In this document: positions 1-7,089 of the stretch, one piece after another
How positions within the stretch are numbered: the stretch's first letter is position 1
Layout of the letters: each line of letters begins with the position of its first letter
Source of the DNA: Bacteroidota bacterium
GTDB taxonomy: Bacteria; Bacteroidota; Bacteroidia; Bacteroidales; VadinHA17
NCBI GenBank assembly: GCA_030613125.1
Contig: JAUWMO010000115.1
Location: 1 to 9,663, forward strand
Direction: 5' to 3'
DNA: 9,663 nucleotides
Made by a program: the position numbers and the translations under genes
Notes under the pieces: generated by a model
Databases searched by the model: none
Seen by the model: the letters and a program-made list of their open reading frames with translations, nothing else
What the model was told of the DNA's origin: nothing

Positions 1-717
1 TTCCCGGTTATTATCGATAACATGATGAATCTGGAATTATTATTCGAAGCAAGCAAGCTTAGTGGTGACAAACGTTATGAAGATATTGCCATCCAGCATG
101 CCCGGACAACTATGAAGAATCATTACCGGGATGACTTCTCCTCATATCATGTTGTTGATTATGATACCCTTACGGGAGAAGTACTGGATAAGGCCACATG
201 TCAGGGATTTGTTGATGAATCATCATGGGCAAGAGGCCAGGCATGGGGCTTGTATGGCTTTGTGACTTGCTATCGCTACACCGTGAATAAACAATATCTC
301 AAATTTGCCGAGAATATTGCAGATTATATAATTAACCACCCCAACCTGCCTGAAGACAAGGTACCATACTGGGATTATAACGTGGTTGATCCCGGTTTAA
401 TACCTGAGTGGGATTATGATCCGTCAATGTTTGATGAAATTCCCAGGGATGCATCCGCGGCAGCGATCACATGTTCGGCTCTGTTTGAGCTAAGTAAATA
501 TTCTGATGTAAACAGGGAAAAATATCACGAAGTTGCTACTAAAATCCTCAACTCCCTGGCTTCCCCCAGGTATATGGCACTTGAAGGAAAGAATAAGTAT
601 TTTATCCTGAATCACAGTGTCGGTAGTATCCCCCACGGGGTAGAGATAGACGTTCCCCTGGTATATGCGGATTACTATTTCCTGGAAGCATTATTAAGAC
701 AATCAAAACCGGATTAA
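1..717 (+). CDS. GH88 unsaturated glucuronyl hydrolase, C-terminal part (cut by left edge)
   Basis: The frame is open from base 1, so the true start lies outside the window and the Met at base 22 is internal. Enzymes of this family (GH88, alpha/alpha barrel) remove the 4,5-unsaturated uronic acid that polysaccharide lyases leave on oligosaccharides. Visible signatures, counted from base 1, are VIIDNMMNLELLF (3-15), GFVDESSWARGQAWGLYG (69-86), RDASAAAI and the late SVGSIPHGVEIDVPLVYADYYFLEAL stretch (split here: SVGSIPHG, then EIDVPLVYADYY). The spacing of D6, H50, Q68, R78 and W82 matches Asp149, His193, Gln211, Arg221 and Trp225 as I remember them for the Bacillus sp. GL1 enzyme; D6 would then be a catalytic acid. 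The second expected Asp lies upstream of the window. The C-terminus looks complete. It converges with the minus-strand genes that follow. Family call is firm; the exact substrate is unknown. Confidence 0.93.
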   Translation, partial: FPVIIDNMMNLELLFEASKLSGDKRYEDIAIQHARTTMKNHYRDDFSSYHVVDYDTLTGEVLDKATCQGFVDESSWARGQAWGLYGFVTCYRYTVNKQYLKFAENIADYIINHPNLPEDKVPYWDYNVVDPGLIPEWDYDPSMFDEIPRDASAAAITCSALFELSKYSDVNREKYHEVATKILNSLASPRYMALEGKNKYFILNHSVGSIPHGVEIDVPLVYADYYFLEALLRQSKPD

Positions 718-751
718 TTCTGCGAGATACAACCGGATGAATGAAATATGG

Positions 752-925
752 CTAATCCCTTCCACCTACGATAATTACATGTTCGATAAGAGTAGCACTA
801 TCTTTACCGTCAGTAACAGTAAGTGTAACAGTGTATGTGCCCTCAGTTGTGTAAGTGTGGGTCTCCCCGGGCCTGTACATGGAGTCCGAGCCATCGCCAA
901 AATCCCATATGAAACCAATAGGATA
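752..925 (-). pseudogene. Orphan C-terminal remnant of a PKD domain
   Basis: Read on the minus strand from 925 to the TAG at 752-754, the frame encodes about 57 residues with clear PKD-domain hallmarks: a WDFGDGSDS motif, then ETHTYTTEGTYTVTLTVTDG, then a final HVIIVGGRD. PKD domains are Ig-like beta-sandwiches, common in secreted Bacteroidota proteins. The first half of the domain, any start codon and any catalytic module are missing. The fragment begins immediately after the epimerase stop: two consecutive TGA codons (929-931 and 926-928) separate the two, and both are in the same frame. It is best read as the leftover 3' end of a larger gene whose upstream part was lost when the neighbouring genes arrived or were rearranged. 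Translation is unlikely because nothing in this frame could initiate it. Confidence 0.75.
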
Positions 926-928
926 TCA

Positions 929-2041
929 TCATATTATAATTTTCTCCATTTTTTCAAGGAATTTGGGATCAAAATCAGCCCCAATCCCAGGCTCATCAGG
1001 GAGTACCCATTTACCACTACCTTCGTATTGTATTCCGCCAATTACCGGATCCTCAACATGCATAAACGAGGAATCAATGTCAAAATGAACAATATTGTTC
1101 CTTGCTGCAACTAAATGTGTCAGTGCAGTTAATGCATATCTACTCTCAAACATACAACCTACCTGCGATTTAATTCCTGCTGCCTCTGCAACTGCAATAA
1201 TCTTGAGGGCATTATGAATACCTCCTGACTTTGAGAGTTTAATATTAAAATAATCGCAGGCCCCCATGCATGCCAAACGAAAAGCATCCCTGTGATCAAA
1301 AACCGATTCATCAGCCATAACAGGTATTGGGCTGTTCTCCCTGACCCGCACCAGATCACGGTTGTTCCAGTGAGGAATTGGTTCTTCACAATGTTCTATA
1401 TCAAATTGTTCCAGAGCTTTTAGGATTTTAATCGCAGTTGTTGGATCCCAGCCCTGATTGGCATCGATCCGGACAGGAATATCTTCACCAACAGCATCTC
1501 TGATAGCACGTATTCTGGCAACATCCTCTTTTATGGTAGTACCCAGTTTTACCTTTATCGCCGGATATCCTTGATTCTTATACTCAAGTGCGGCAGCAGC
1601 CATCTTCTCCGGACTTCCAATAACTACTGTCATATCGGTATAAATTTCTCTGTTATTTCCGCCTCCGAGCAATTGATAAAGAGGCATCCCTGCATTTTTA
1701 GCAAGAAGATCATATAACGCCATATCAAATGCGCTCTTAATTGTATAATTCCCCTGTAAAGCATTATCGGTTTCCTGTAATCTGTCTTCAATAGCCAGGG
1801 GATCTTTCCCTTTTAAAAGAACAGCCAGATTTTTAGCCATTTCAAACTCCGACGCCTGAGTCTCTCCAACAATAAAAACCAGGGGACTGCATTCACCTGT
1901 ACCTGTAAGTCCGGAATCAGTATGAATCTTAATAACAATATTTTCAGCATTATAAATAGTCCCAAGAGATATAGTGAAAGGTTCTTTCAATGCAATGTTT
2001 AGCTTTATGATCTCCGTTTTAACTATAAGCATTTTTTTCAT
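929..2041 (-). CDS. Enolase-superfamily dipeptide epimerase (L-Ala-D/L-Glu epimerase type)
   Basis: A 370-residue protein of normal length for the mandelate racemase/muconate lactonizing subgroup. It has no signal peptide, so it is cytoplasmic. Visible active-site motifs: AIKVKLG with the KxK pair K163/K165 (first catalytic base), RIDANQGW with metal ligand D193, HCEEP with ligand E219, VMADES with ligand D244, and FNIKLSKSGG with the opposite lysine K268. Near the C-terminus HFDIDSS gives a DxD pair (D321, D323), which in Ala-Glu epimerases binds the substrate's amino group; this favours dipeptide epimerase over cycloisomerase. These enzymes epimerise dipeptides such as L-Ala-D-Glu from cell-wall turnover. 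It is the last gene of a minus-strand unit, 111 bp after the DUF819 gene. The start at 2041 was chosen over an in-frame Met three codons later; there is no clear ribosome site for either. Exact dipeptide specificity is not readable. Confidence 0.88.
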   Translation of the reverse strand: MKKMLIVKTEIIKLNIALKEPFTISLGTIYNAENIVIKIHTDSGLTGTGECSPLVFIVGETQASEFEMAKNLAVLLKGKDPLAIEDRLQETDNALQGNYTIKSAFDMALYDLLAKNAGMPLYQLLGGGNNREIYTDMTVVIGSPEKMAAAALEYKNQGYPAIKVKLGTTIKEDVARIRAIRDAVGEDIPVRIDANQGWDPTTAIKILKALEQFDIEHCEEPIPHWNNRDLVRVRENSPIPVMADESVFDHRDAFRLACMGACDYFNIKLSKSGGIHNALKIIAVAEAAGIKSQVGCMFESRYALTALTHLVAARNNIVHFDIDSSFMHVEDPVIGGIQYEGSGKWVLPDEPGIGADFDPKFLEKMEKIII

Positions 2042-2152
2042 TTTTCAATATTTTATTGGTTGTTGTTTTTTCTTTGTAACCGGATTACCGGCAGATTGAA
2101 TTAATTTGTCAATCGTCATTCATTATTCTATTATTCCTCTTCCTTTTTTATA

Positions 2153-3343
2153 TTAAAAAATTGCCTTAAGCAGGATCCCCATAAGGTAACCGATGTAGTT
2201 TCCAATTACATAACCCCATACTCCCAGCATTAATGAGGGAAATACGAGACTTTGCCAATTTTTAGAAATTGCTATTGCTACTCCATTCATAGGGCCTCCT
2301 GATGTTATAACACCCGCCATTACCAGTTCCTCTAAATCATAATTTAGAAATTTCCCCAAAATAAAAGTAATCAGAAAATTGAAAAGAAGAATGACTGCAC
2401 AAAAAAGTATCATTACCGGTGCTTCTGTGATAACCTTTAATATACTGGCAGGAAGACCTATCATTACAAAAAATAAAAAAATCAGAAAAGTGCCTAATTC
2501 CTCATTCCCCGATAAATTTCTTGCGGTTTTGGGAAACAGAATAGGAAAAAGCACAGACAAAGTAGTAAGTACAAGATACTGTTGCCCCAGTAATAGTTTT
2601 AAACCATCCGGCATTCCGGGCGCCCCAAAAAAACTACTGACTTTTGCCGAAATTGCTGCTATTAAAAATGCAATGGATAATGATTTGCCAATATCCATTA
2701 ATCCTATCGGTTTCGGTTTCCAGTAATTTTCACTTGGTCCTGATGTGTCAGTGCCGGTTAAGGCTTTTGATTTTTCCGTAACAGGAAAGAACCGCCTTGC
2801 CAGTTTCATGCCGGGAATGGTGATCAATAATATGAAATAAATAAGCATAACACCGGCATCAGCCACCAAAGTTGCATTCACCAGGTCTTTAGGCGGATGA
2901 AACATTGAAACCACCGCCACAAAATTAGCAGAACCGCCAATATAGCTCGCTGTCATTGCAGGTCCTATCAATTCCAGATTATCAATTAAAGAGTGCAGTA
3001 GCGTAACAGCAATAATGCTCCCGATAACTGTACCCAAAACGCTTATATGAAAAGCACCTGCCATACGGCCAGTCTCCTTAAATATGGTTCGGATATCTGT
3101 TTTAATCAGTAGCAGGGGAATAGCAAGAGGAACAACATAATTCCAAACAACATCATAGGAAGGGGATTCCGCAGGAAGAATTCCTGTATTAGAGACAAGC
3201 ATTCCTCCACAAATTGCAACAACAGCGCCGGTGATCTTCTTTACAAATTTGTATTTCTGCTCCAAGTACAGACTCAAAGCAGCCATACTAACTAAAAATG
3301 CCCAAATAACCCAATGGTCGTCAGGCGCAACTAAACTATTCAT
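2153..3343 (-). CDS. DUF819 family multi-span membrane protein (putative transporter)
   Basis: A 396-residue, strongly hydrophobic protein with roughly ten likely membrane segments, for example around 11-28, 37-55, 66-81, 98-120, 162-178, 221-233, 253-270, 284-304, 308-330 and 370-393. Two glycine-rich motifs are typical of DUF819 (PF05684): SYIGGSANFVAV (133-144) and GGPMNGVAIAISKNW (349-363), followed by a glycine-rich final helix containing GVWGYVIGNYIGYLMG. The repeated layout, one such motif in each half, resembles inverted-repeat transporters. The family has no established substrate that I know of. Its ATG overlaps the end of the upstream metallo-beta-lactamase gene by 8 bp (ATGAATAG), implying translational coupling, and it precedes the epimerase gene. 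From this context I infer that it moves a small molecule, perhaps a dipeptide or related acid, that the epimerase then handles. Family assignment is firm; role is inference. Confidence 0.87.
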   Translation of the reverse strand: MNSLVAPDDHWVIWAFLVSMAALSLYLEQKYKFVKKITGAVVAICGGMLVSNTGILPAESPSYDVVWNYVVPLAIPLLLIKTDIRTIFKETGRMAGAFHISVLGTVIGSIIAVTLLHSLIDNLELIGPAMTASYIGGSANFVAVVSMFHPPKDLVNATLVADAGVMLIYFILLITIPGMKLARRFFPVTEKSKALTGTDTSGPSENYWKPKPIGLMDIGKSLSIAFLIAAISAKVSSFFGAPGMPDGLKLLLGQQYLVLTTLSVLFPILFPKTARNLSGNEELGTFLIFLFFVMIGLPASILKVITEAPVMILFCAVILLFNFLITFILGKFLNYDLEELVMAGVITSGGPMNGVAIAISKNWQSLVFPSLMLGVWGYVIGNYIGYLMGILLKAIF

Positions 3344-5297
3344 CTATTTGTATATATCCGTGAGTAAATTCCGCAAACATAAAACCATCGTACTCAATAT
3401 CTGCAGTAACAATGTGGACACCGGTTGATGCGGCTTCTTCAACCTTCACATTCAAGGGAAATTCTTGTTGTTCTCCGGGCTCCAGTACATATTCTACGGA
3501 TTCCTGTTCAACAACAAGGTCTCCATAGCTTCTCGTCCATATCTTCCCTGTAACACTGCGGTTTGCATGGTTTTTCAATCGAAGGGTTATTTGCACTTCC
3601 TCGCCGGGCCTTGCGTTTACGCGGGCAGGATAAAAGGCAGCCCAGTAAGGATCGTATCCGATCTCCGGGTGAGGCGGAGGAAGAAGTACAGTTATCGCAT
3701 CTGTTGTTTCCAAAGCCCATTTCAGAAATTCGTTTCTGGTGTTGCTGTTTGTGGCAAAGCAGTTAGAATGTGCTGGCACACATATATACGGATTGGCCTC
3801 ATAAAAAGACTGTGCTGTTTTTTTAAGACCTGATTTGAGGGTAATTCCATTGTAGCAGTGAAGAGCACAACCCACTTTTCCGTCCCGGCGGTTTCCCGTG
3901 CCATCTGCAAGAAAATAAAAGTCTAATTCATCCACTTTCGCATAAAGTCCTATCTGCTCTTCCATGTGCACAGGATGATGATAGACCTTGAAATGATAGT
4001 CTCCCCACTGGAATTCTTCCCCTTCGAGCAGAATGCGATCCGCCTTAATTCGGACTCTGTACCAGCAGGTCGTTATAAAACGTTCAGGATGTTCAAGGTG
4101 TTCTGTCAAACCCTCCCAAATCCAGATCTCTGACCCTTCCGCTTTTGCCAGTTCTGGAATACCATTAATATGATCGCCATGCCAGTGACTGGGAATAATA
4201 ACGTCAATCCTTTTTATACCGAATTTTCTTTTTGCCTCCTCCAGCCGTTCAGGTGTAAAACCTTCACCACAGTCAAAAAGAAGAGCCTCTCCCCTATCTG
4301 ATATTATGATCTGGGAAGTGGTTCCGCAGTCCTGAATGACGTGAGGTGATATCTGTACAAAACCACTCCAGTTCCACCGGCCCGCACTACCTCTTCCGAG
4401 GCATTTTTGGACTCTTTGAAGTCGTAGTGAGAGCGTGCTGATTTCTTCTGCAGTATTTTCGATTTGCTCACCGTGTGAAGGGAGTATTATGCCGGGATCG
4501 AGCTCCCTGATCTTTTGAAGAGAAACAAGAGAGGAATCAATGCCCGGATTCTGCAGATAGGTCCATTGCATGCTATACAAATCTCGCACACGGCCACCTG
4601 AGACCATCAGGTCTCCACAAAAACAAACTTTCTTACCATCAACCTCCACAAGGAAGGATACGCTTCCCTTTGTATGTCCCGGTGTATTGATTACCCGGAT
4701 TTTGTATTGTTTCCATTCGATCACTTCACCATTGGTAAGCTCCCTGTCTACACCGGGCTTTTGAAAAGGCTCCATTCTTCCCGGCAAAGAAGGCAACTTG
4801 CTGTATTTTCCGGTGTTTCCCGGGGGGGCGAAAGGAGGATTTATGCCTGCCGGCTGCAAAGCATCCGCTTCTTGTTTACCGATTGCGATTTTCGATCCGT
4901 GTTTCTTCAGAAGCAGATCGCCAAAGCACTGGTCTCTATGACTGTGTGTATGCAAAACCCACTCGATCTTCTCCACACCGACCTCTTCCAGATAATCCAA
5001 TACTTTGCCTGAACCTGTTTCGATCAGAATTCCAGCAGATCCTGATTTCAATAAGTAAACATTGCATGCATCTTTAAATTTATACAAGTTTGGACATACC
5101 AGTTCGAAGTTCTTCTCTGATTGTTTCTCAACAGTATTGCTACCCTTAAGCTTTCCCTGAAAAAACGACACATGATTATCGGGTGATATTACAATAGAGC
5201 CTTTAGATATTTTGTTTATATTATCGTCTCTTACGCCTCCGATGATAATAATAAATATAATTAATAAGATAATTAAAGTAAAAGGTGATTGTTTCAT
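3336..5297 (-). CDS. Exported protein with two tandem metallo-beta-lactamase domains and a C-terminal beta-sandwich-like region
   Basis: A 653-residue protein, about twice the length of a usual single-domain family member. Residues 1-21 form a hydrophobic signal or anchor segment without a lipobox cysteine. Domain 1 (about 65-300): THSHRDQ with H118, H120, D122 and a Gln (Q123) where His is usual, TPGHTKGS with H208, FCGDL with D229, and PSHGEQ with H275. Domain 2 (about 310-515): PSHWHGDHINGIPEL with a complete H371, H373, D375, H376 set, then H444, D465 in FLADG, and H510 in PAHSN. Residues about 550-653 (from YPARVNARPGEEVQITLRL) look like an all-beta, Ig-like or NEW3-like region. Such folds bind one or two metal ions and hydrolyse esters, thioesters, lactones or amides; the substrate here is unknown. 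It is the first gene of the minus-strand unit, with its stop inside the DUF819 start. The local base composition is visibly more GC-rich than the plus-strand genes to its right. Confidence 0.85.
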   Translation of the reverse strand: MKQSPFTLIILLIIFIIIIGGVRDDNINKISKGSIVISPDNHVSFFQGKLKGSNTVEKQSEKNFELVCPNLYKFKDACNVYLLKSGSAGILIETGSGKVLDYLEEVGVEKIEWVLHTHSHRDQCFGDLLLKKHGSKIAIGKQEADALQPAGINPPFAPPGNTGKYSKLPSLPGRMEPFQKPGVDRELTNGEVIEWKQYKIRVINTPGHTKGSVSFLVEVDGKKVCFCGDLMVSGGRVRDLYSMQWTYLQNPGIDSSLVSLQKIRELDPGIILPSHGEQIENTAEEISTLSLRLQRVQKCLGRGSAGRWNWSGFVQISPHVIQDCGTTSQIIISDRGEALLFDCGEGFTPERLEEAKRKFGIKRIDVIIPSHWHGDHINGIPELAKAEGSEIWIWEGLTEHLEHPERFITTCWYRVRIKADRILLEGEEFQWGDYHFKVYHHPVHMEEQIGLYAKVDELDFYFLADGTGNRRDGKVGCALHCYNGITLKSGLKKTAQSFYEANPYICVPAHSNCFATNSNTRNEFLKWALETTDAITVLLPPPHPEIGYDPYWAAFYPARVNARPGEEVQITLRLKNHANRSVTGKIWTRSYGDLVVEQESVEYVLEPGEQQEFPLNVKVEEAASTGVHIVTADIEYDGFMFAEFTHGYIQIDE

Positions 5298-5346
5298 TAT
5301 ATCAGAATTTTCAAGGGTTGGTAATACTTACTATATATGATTATTT

Positions 5347-5422
5347 GTAACTACTAAGTGACTAAATAAAGAAGTGACTAAAGTGACTAAAGTTATAAGT
5401 GACTAAAGTACTGATTAGTTAC
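5347..5422. repeat. Four 11-bp direct repeats (AAGTGACTAAA) framed by an imperfect inverted repeat
   Basis: Exact copies of AAGTGACTAAA start at 5356, 5372, 5381 and 5397, giving offsets of 16, 9 and 16 bp, so the spacing is symmetric. Copies two and three overlap by two bases. Each copy contains AGTGACT, a small dyad around its central G. The cluster is framed by GTAACTACTAAGT (5347-5359) and ACTGATTAGTTAC (5410-5422), which are inverted repeats matching at 11 of 13 positions; the inner seven-base ends, GTAACTA and TAGTTAC, match perfectly. The cluster lies 59-110 bp upstream of the metallo-beta-lactamase start. A transcription-factor binding array is the most natural reading, but that is inference. 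Confidence 0.75.
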
Positions 5423-5556
5423 GATTATCTTGTTCTCACTTTTAAAGCATTTGAAATTAAATAATATTATTATCACTTTCAAACACTATACTAAAAAATT
5501 GGTTTATTTATTAAAACCTTTTATTTTTACAAGGTTAATCAGTTAAGTTCAGACCT

Positions 5557-5567
5557 CCTGACTCAGG
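5557..5567. promoter_or_regulatory. Perfect 11-bp palindrome, possible operator
   Basis: CCTGACTCAGG is a perfect inverted repeat (CCTGA/TCAGG) around a central C. It lies 49 bp before the GTG start of the DUF4832-type gene, where an operator or promoter element would be expected. The arms are short, so chance is possible. Confidence 0.25.
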
Positions 5568-5616
5568 TTAAAGTTCTTTTCGTAATATTTTCGTTATCAA
5601 AAATACAATTATTCAT

Positions 5617-7065
5617 GTGTCTGTAAATCAATTTTATAGAATACTAATCATAATTACCCTCAATCACATTCTTCTATGGCCTTCTATTCTCTTTTCTCAG
5701 ATCGAAGAAGGAACTATTGTAGTGCGGCCAAAGGAAATTGATGATGTACTTATTAACCCCGGAATAGGATTTACTACCTTTCAAATGTTTAACGGTGATA
5801 ACTTAACCCCTAACCAGGATGTTTTGCGTGACCCAAATCCGGATATTTACCAAATGTCTGATGGGAATTTGGAAAACATAAATTATCCCATGACTTCCAT
5901 TGCGTATTTTAGAATTCTCTGGAGTTTTATCGAACCTGAAAGAGGAAATCATAATTGGGATTTTATAGATGAAATTTTAAAAATAGCTCATGAGCGTGAT
6001 CAGACAGTGATGTTACGTATATCACCATATAAAGGAAGGCCCAGGGACGATGTGCCTGGTTGGTATCGTGAGATGGTGGGCCCAGAAACAGAATTTGCCC
6101 ATGAAAAATGGGTTGTAGATCCTGAAGATCCCCGTTATTCAAAGTATTTCGGGAATATGATAAGGGCTTTAGGAAAGCGTTATGACGGACATGCTGATCT
6201 TGAAAGTGTTGATGTCTCTATCGTTGGATGGGCAGGTGAAGGAGGGGGTACAGAAATGTTAACTGAGGAAACAATGCAAAAGCTACTTGATCCTTATATT
6301 GAAGCTTTTACAAAAACACCTCTTACGGTTTTACTACACGGTAAAAAGGCTAATGAGTATATTACTTCAAAAGCAACTGTTGGATGGCGACAGGACTGTT
6401 TGGGTGATTTGGGATTTTGGGCAGAAGAACAGAACGGATGGACGCATATGTATGATTACTATCCCCAGACCATTATTAAATATGAAATGAAAGATGCCTG
6501 GGAAGATGCCCCGGTTACTTTCGAAGTCTGCGGAACGTTTAACAGATGGAAAGAACGGGAAAGCTACACATTGGAAGATGTTGCTTACATTTTTAACCAG
6601 GCACTCAAATGGCATATTTCTTCTTTTAATGCTAAGTCATCACCCGTGCCTGAAGAATGGAAACCATTGGTAAACGACTGGTTGAAAAAAATGGGATATC
6701 GGTTTATTTTAAGAAGATTCAGTTATCCTGAAGCTGTACGTCAAAATGGAAAACTGGCTTTTGAATCCTGGTGGGAGAATAAAGGAGTCGCTCCCTGTTA
6801 TAAAGATGTTGTGCCAGCCATTCGGCTAATAAACGATAAAAACGAACAAATTCTGATAACTGACGCAAATATAAAAGAATGGTTACCCGGCGATAATATT
6901 CTCAATGATGCAGTTTTTTTACCATTAAATTTCCCAATAGGCACATATAATCTTCAAATAGGAATTGTTGACCGGTTGAACTACAACCCAAGGGTGAAGT
7001 TAGCCATTGAAGATAAAGGAAAAGACGGCTGGTATAATTTAGGGGAAATCGAAGTAATTCAATAG
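5617..7065 (+). CDS. Secreted DUF4832-type glycoside hydrolase-like protein
   Basis: A 482-residue protein with a signal peptide (about 1-27, ending SILFSQ). The start is a GTG: the frame is open only from 5572, contains no upstream ATG, and the next Met is residue 57, past the signal peptide. The mature part begins with an NPGIGFTTFQ motif (47-56) typical of this group, followed by a TIM-barrel-like region with YFRILWSFIEPERGNHNWDF (97-116), TVMLRISPY and VSIVGWAGEGGG. The last 110 residues, from FESWWENKGVAPCYKD (382-397), match the DUF4832 pattern of a C-terminal beta domain. By clan-A logic, E208 (GWAGEGG, expected near strand 4) and E303 (VTFEVCG, near strand 7) are candidate acid/base and nucleophile; this is my inference. 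The polysaccharide target is unknown. It is the first gene of a plus-strand pair and probably acts in the periplasm or outside the cell. Confidence 0.78.
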   Translation: MSVNQFYRILIIITLNHILLWPSILFSQIEEGTIVVRPKEIDDVLINPGIGFTTFQMFNGDNLTPNQDVLRDPNPDIYQMSDGNLENINYPMTSIAYFRILWSFIEPERGNHNWDFIDEILKIAHERDQTVMLRISPYKGRPRDDVPGWYREMVGPETEFAHEKWVVDPEDPRYSKYFGNMIRALGKRYDGHADLESVDVSIVGWAGEGGGTEMLTEETMQKLLDPYIEAFTKTPLTVLLHGKKANEYITSKATVGWRQDCLGDLGFWAEEQNGWTHMYDYYPQTIIKYEMKDAWEDAPVTFEVCGTFNRWKERESYTLEDVAYIFNQALKWHISSFNAKSSPVPEEWKPLVNDWLKKMGYRFILRRFSYPEAVRQNGKLAFESWWENKGVAPCYKDVVPAIRLINDKNEQILITDANIKEWLPGDNILNDAVFLPLNFPIGTYNLQIGIVDRLNYNPRVKLAIEDKGKDGWYNLGEIEVIQ

Positions 7066-7089
7066 ATACATATTCTATAATCGGAAATT

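Larger units (their letters stand above)
5298..5616. other. Divergent intergenic control region (319 bp), no gene seen
   Basis: This AT-rich stretch separates the start of the minus-strand metallo-beta-lactamase unit from the start of the plus-strand DUF4832 unit, so promoters for both must lie here. It holds the direct-repeat cluster at 5347-5422 and the palindrome at 5557-5567, listed separately. I found no good TAnnTTTG-type -7 element facing either gene, and no reading frame with recognisable protein similarity. Confidence 0.7.

Noticed and set aside
706..738. Short direct repeat AACCGGAT on both sides of the GH88 stop, as a possible insertion footprint
   Set aside because: Eight bases 25 bp apart can arise by chance, and no mobile-element sequence lies between the copies.
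926..931. Readthrough or selenocysteine decoding of the tandem TGA codons to give an epimerase-PKD fusion
   Set aside because: The epimerase is already full length, a cytoplasmic enzyme gains nothing from half a PKD domain, and two consecutive stops argue against programmed readthrough.
737..1114. Plus-strand open frame of 125 codons
   Set aside because: It lies opposite the PKD remnant and the epimerase C-terminus, both with clear protein signatures on the minus strand; its own translation has no recognisable pattern.
3465..3833. Several 60-120 codon open frames on both strands within 3465-5077
   Set aside because: All lie inside the metallo-beta-lactamase gene, whose frame has complete metal-binding motifs; the relatively high GC content reduces stop codons in the other frames.
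5347..5422. CRISPR array
   Set aside because: The repeats are only 11 bp, the gaps are 0-5 bp or overlapping, and no cas gene is present.
5615..5617. ATG at 5615 as the start of the DUF4832-type gene
   Set aside because: That frame stops after three codons (ATG TGT CTG TAA); only the GTG at 5617 leads into the signal peptide and the protein.
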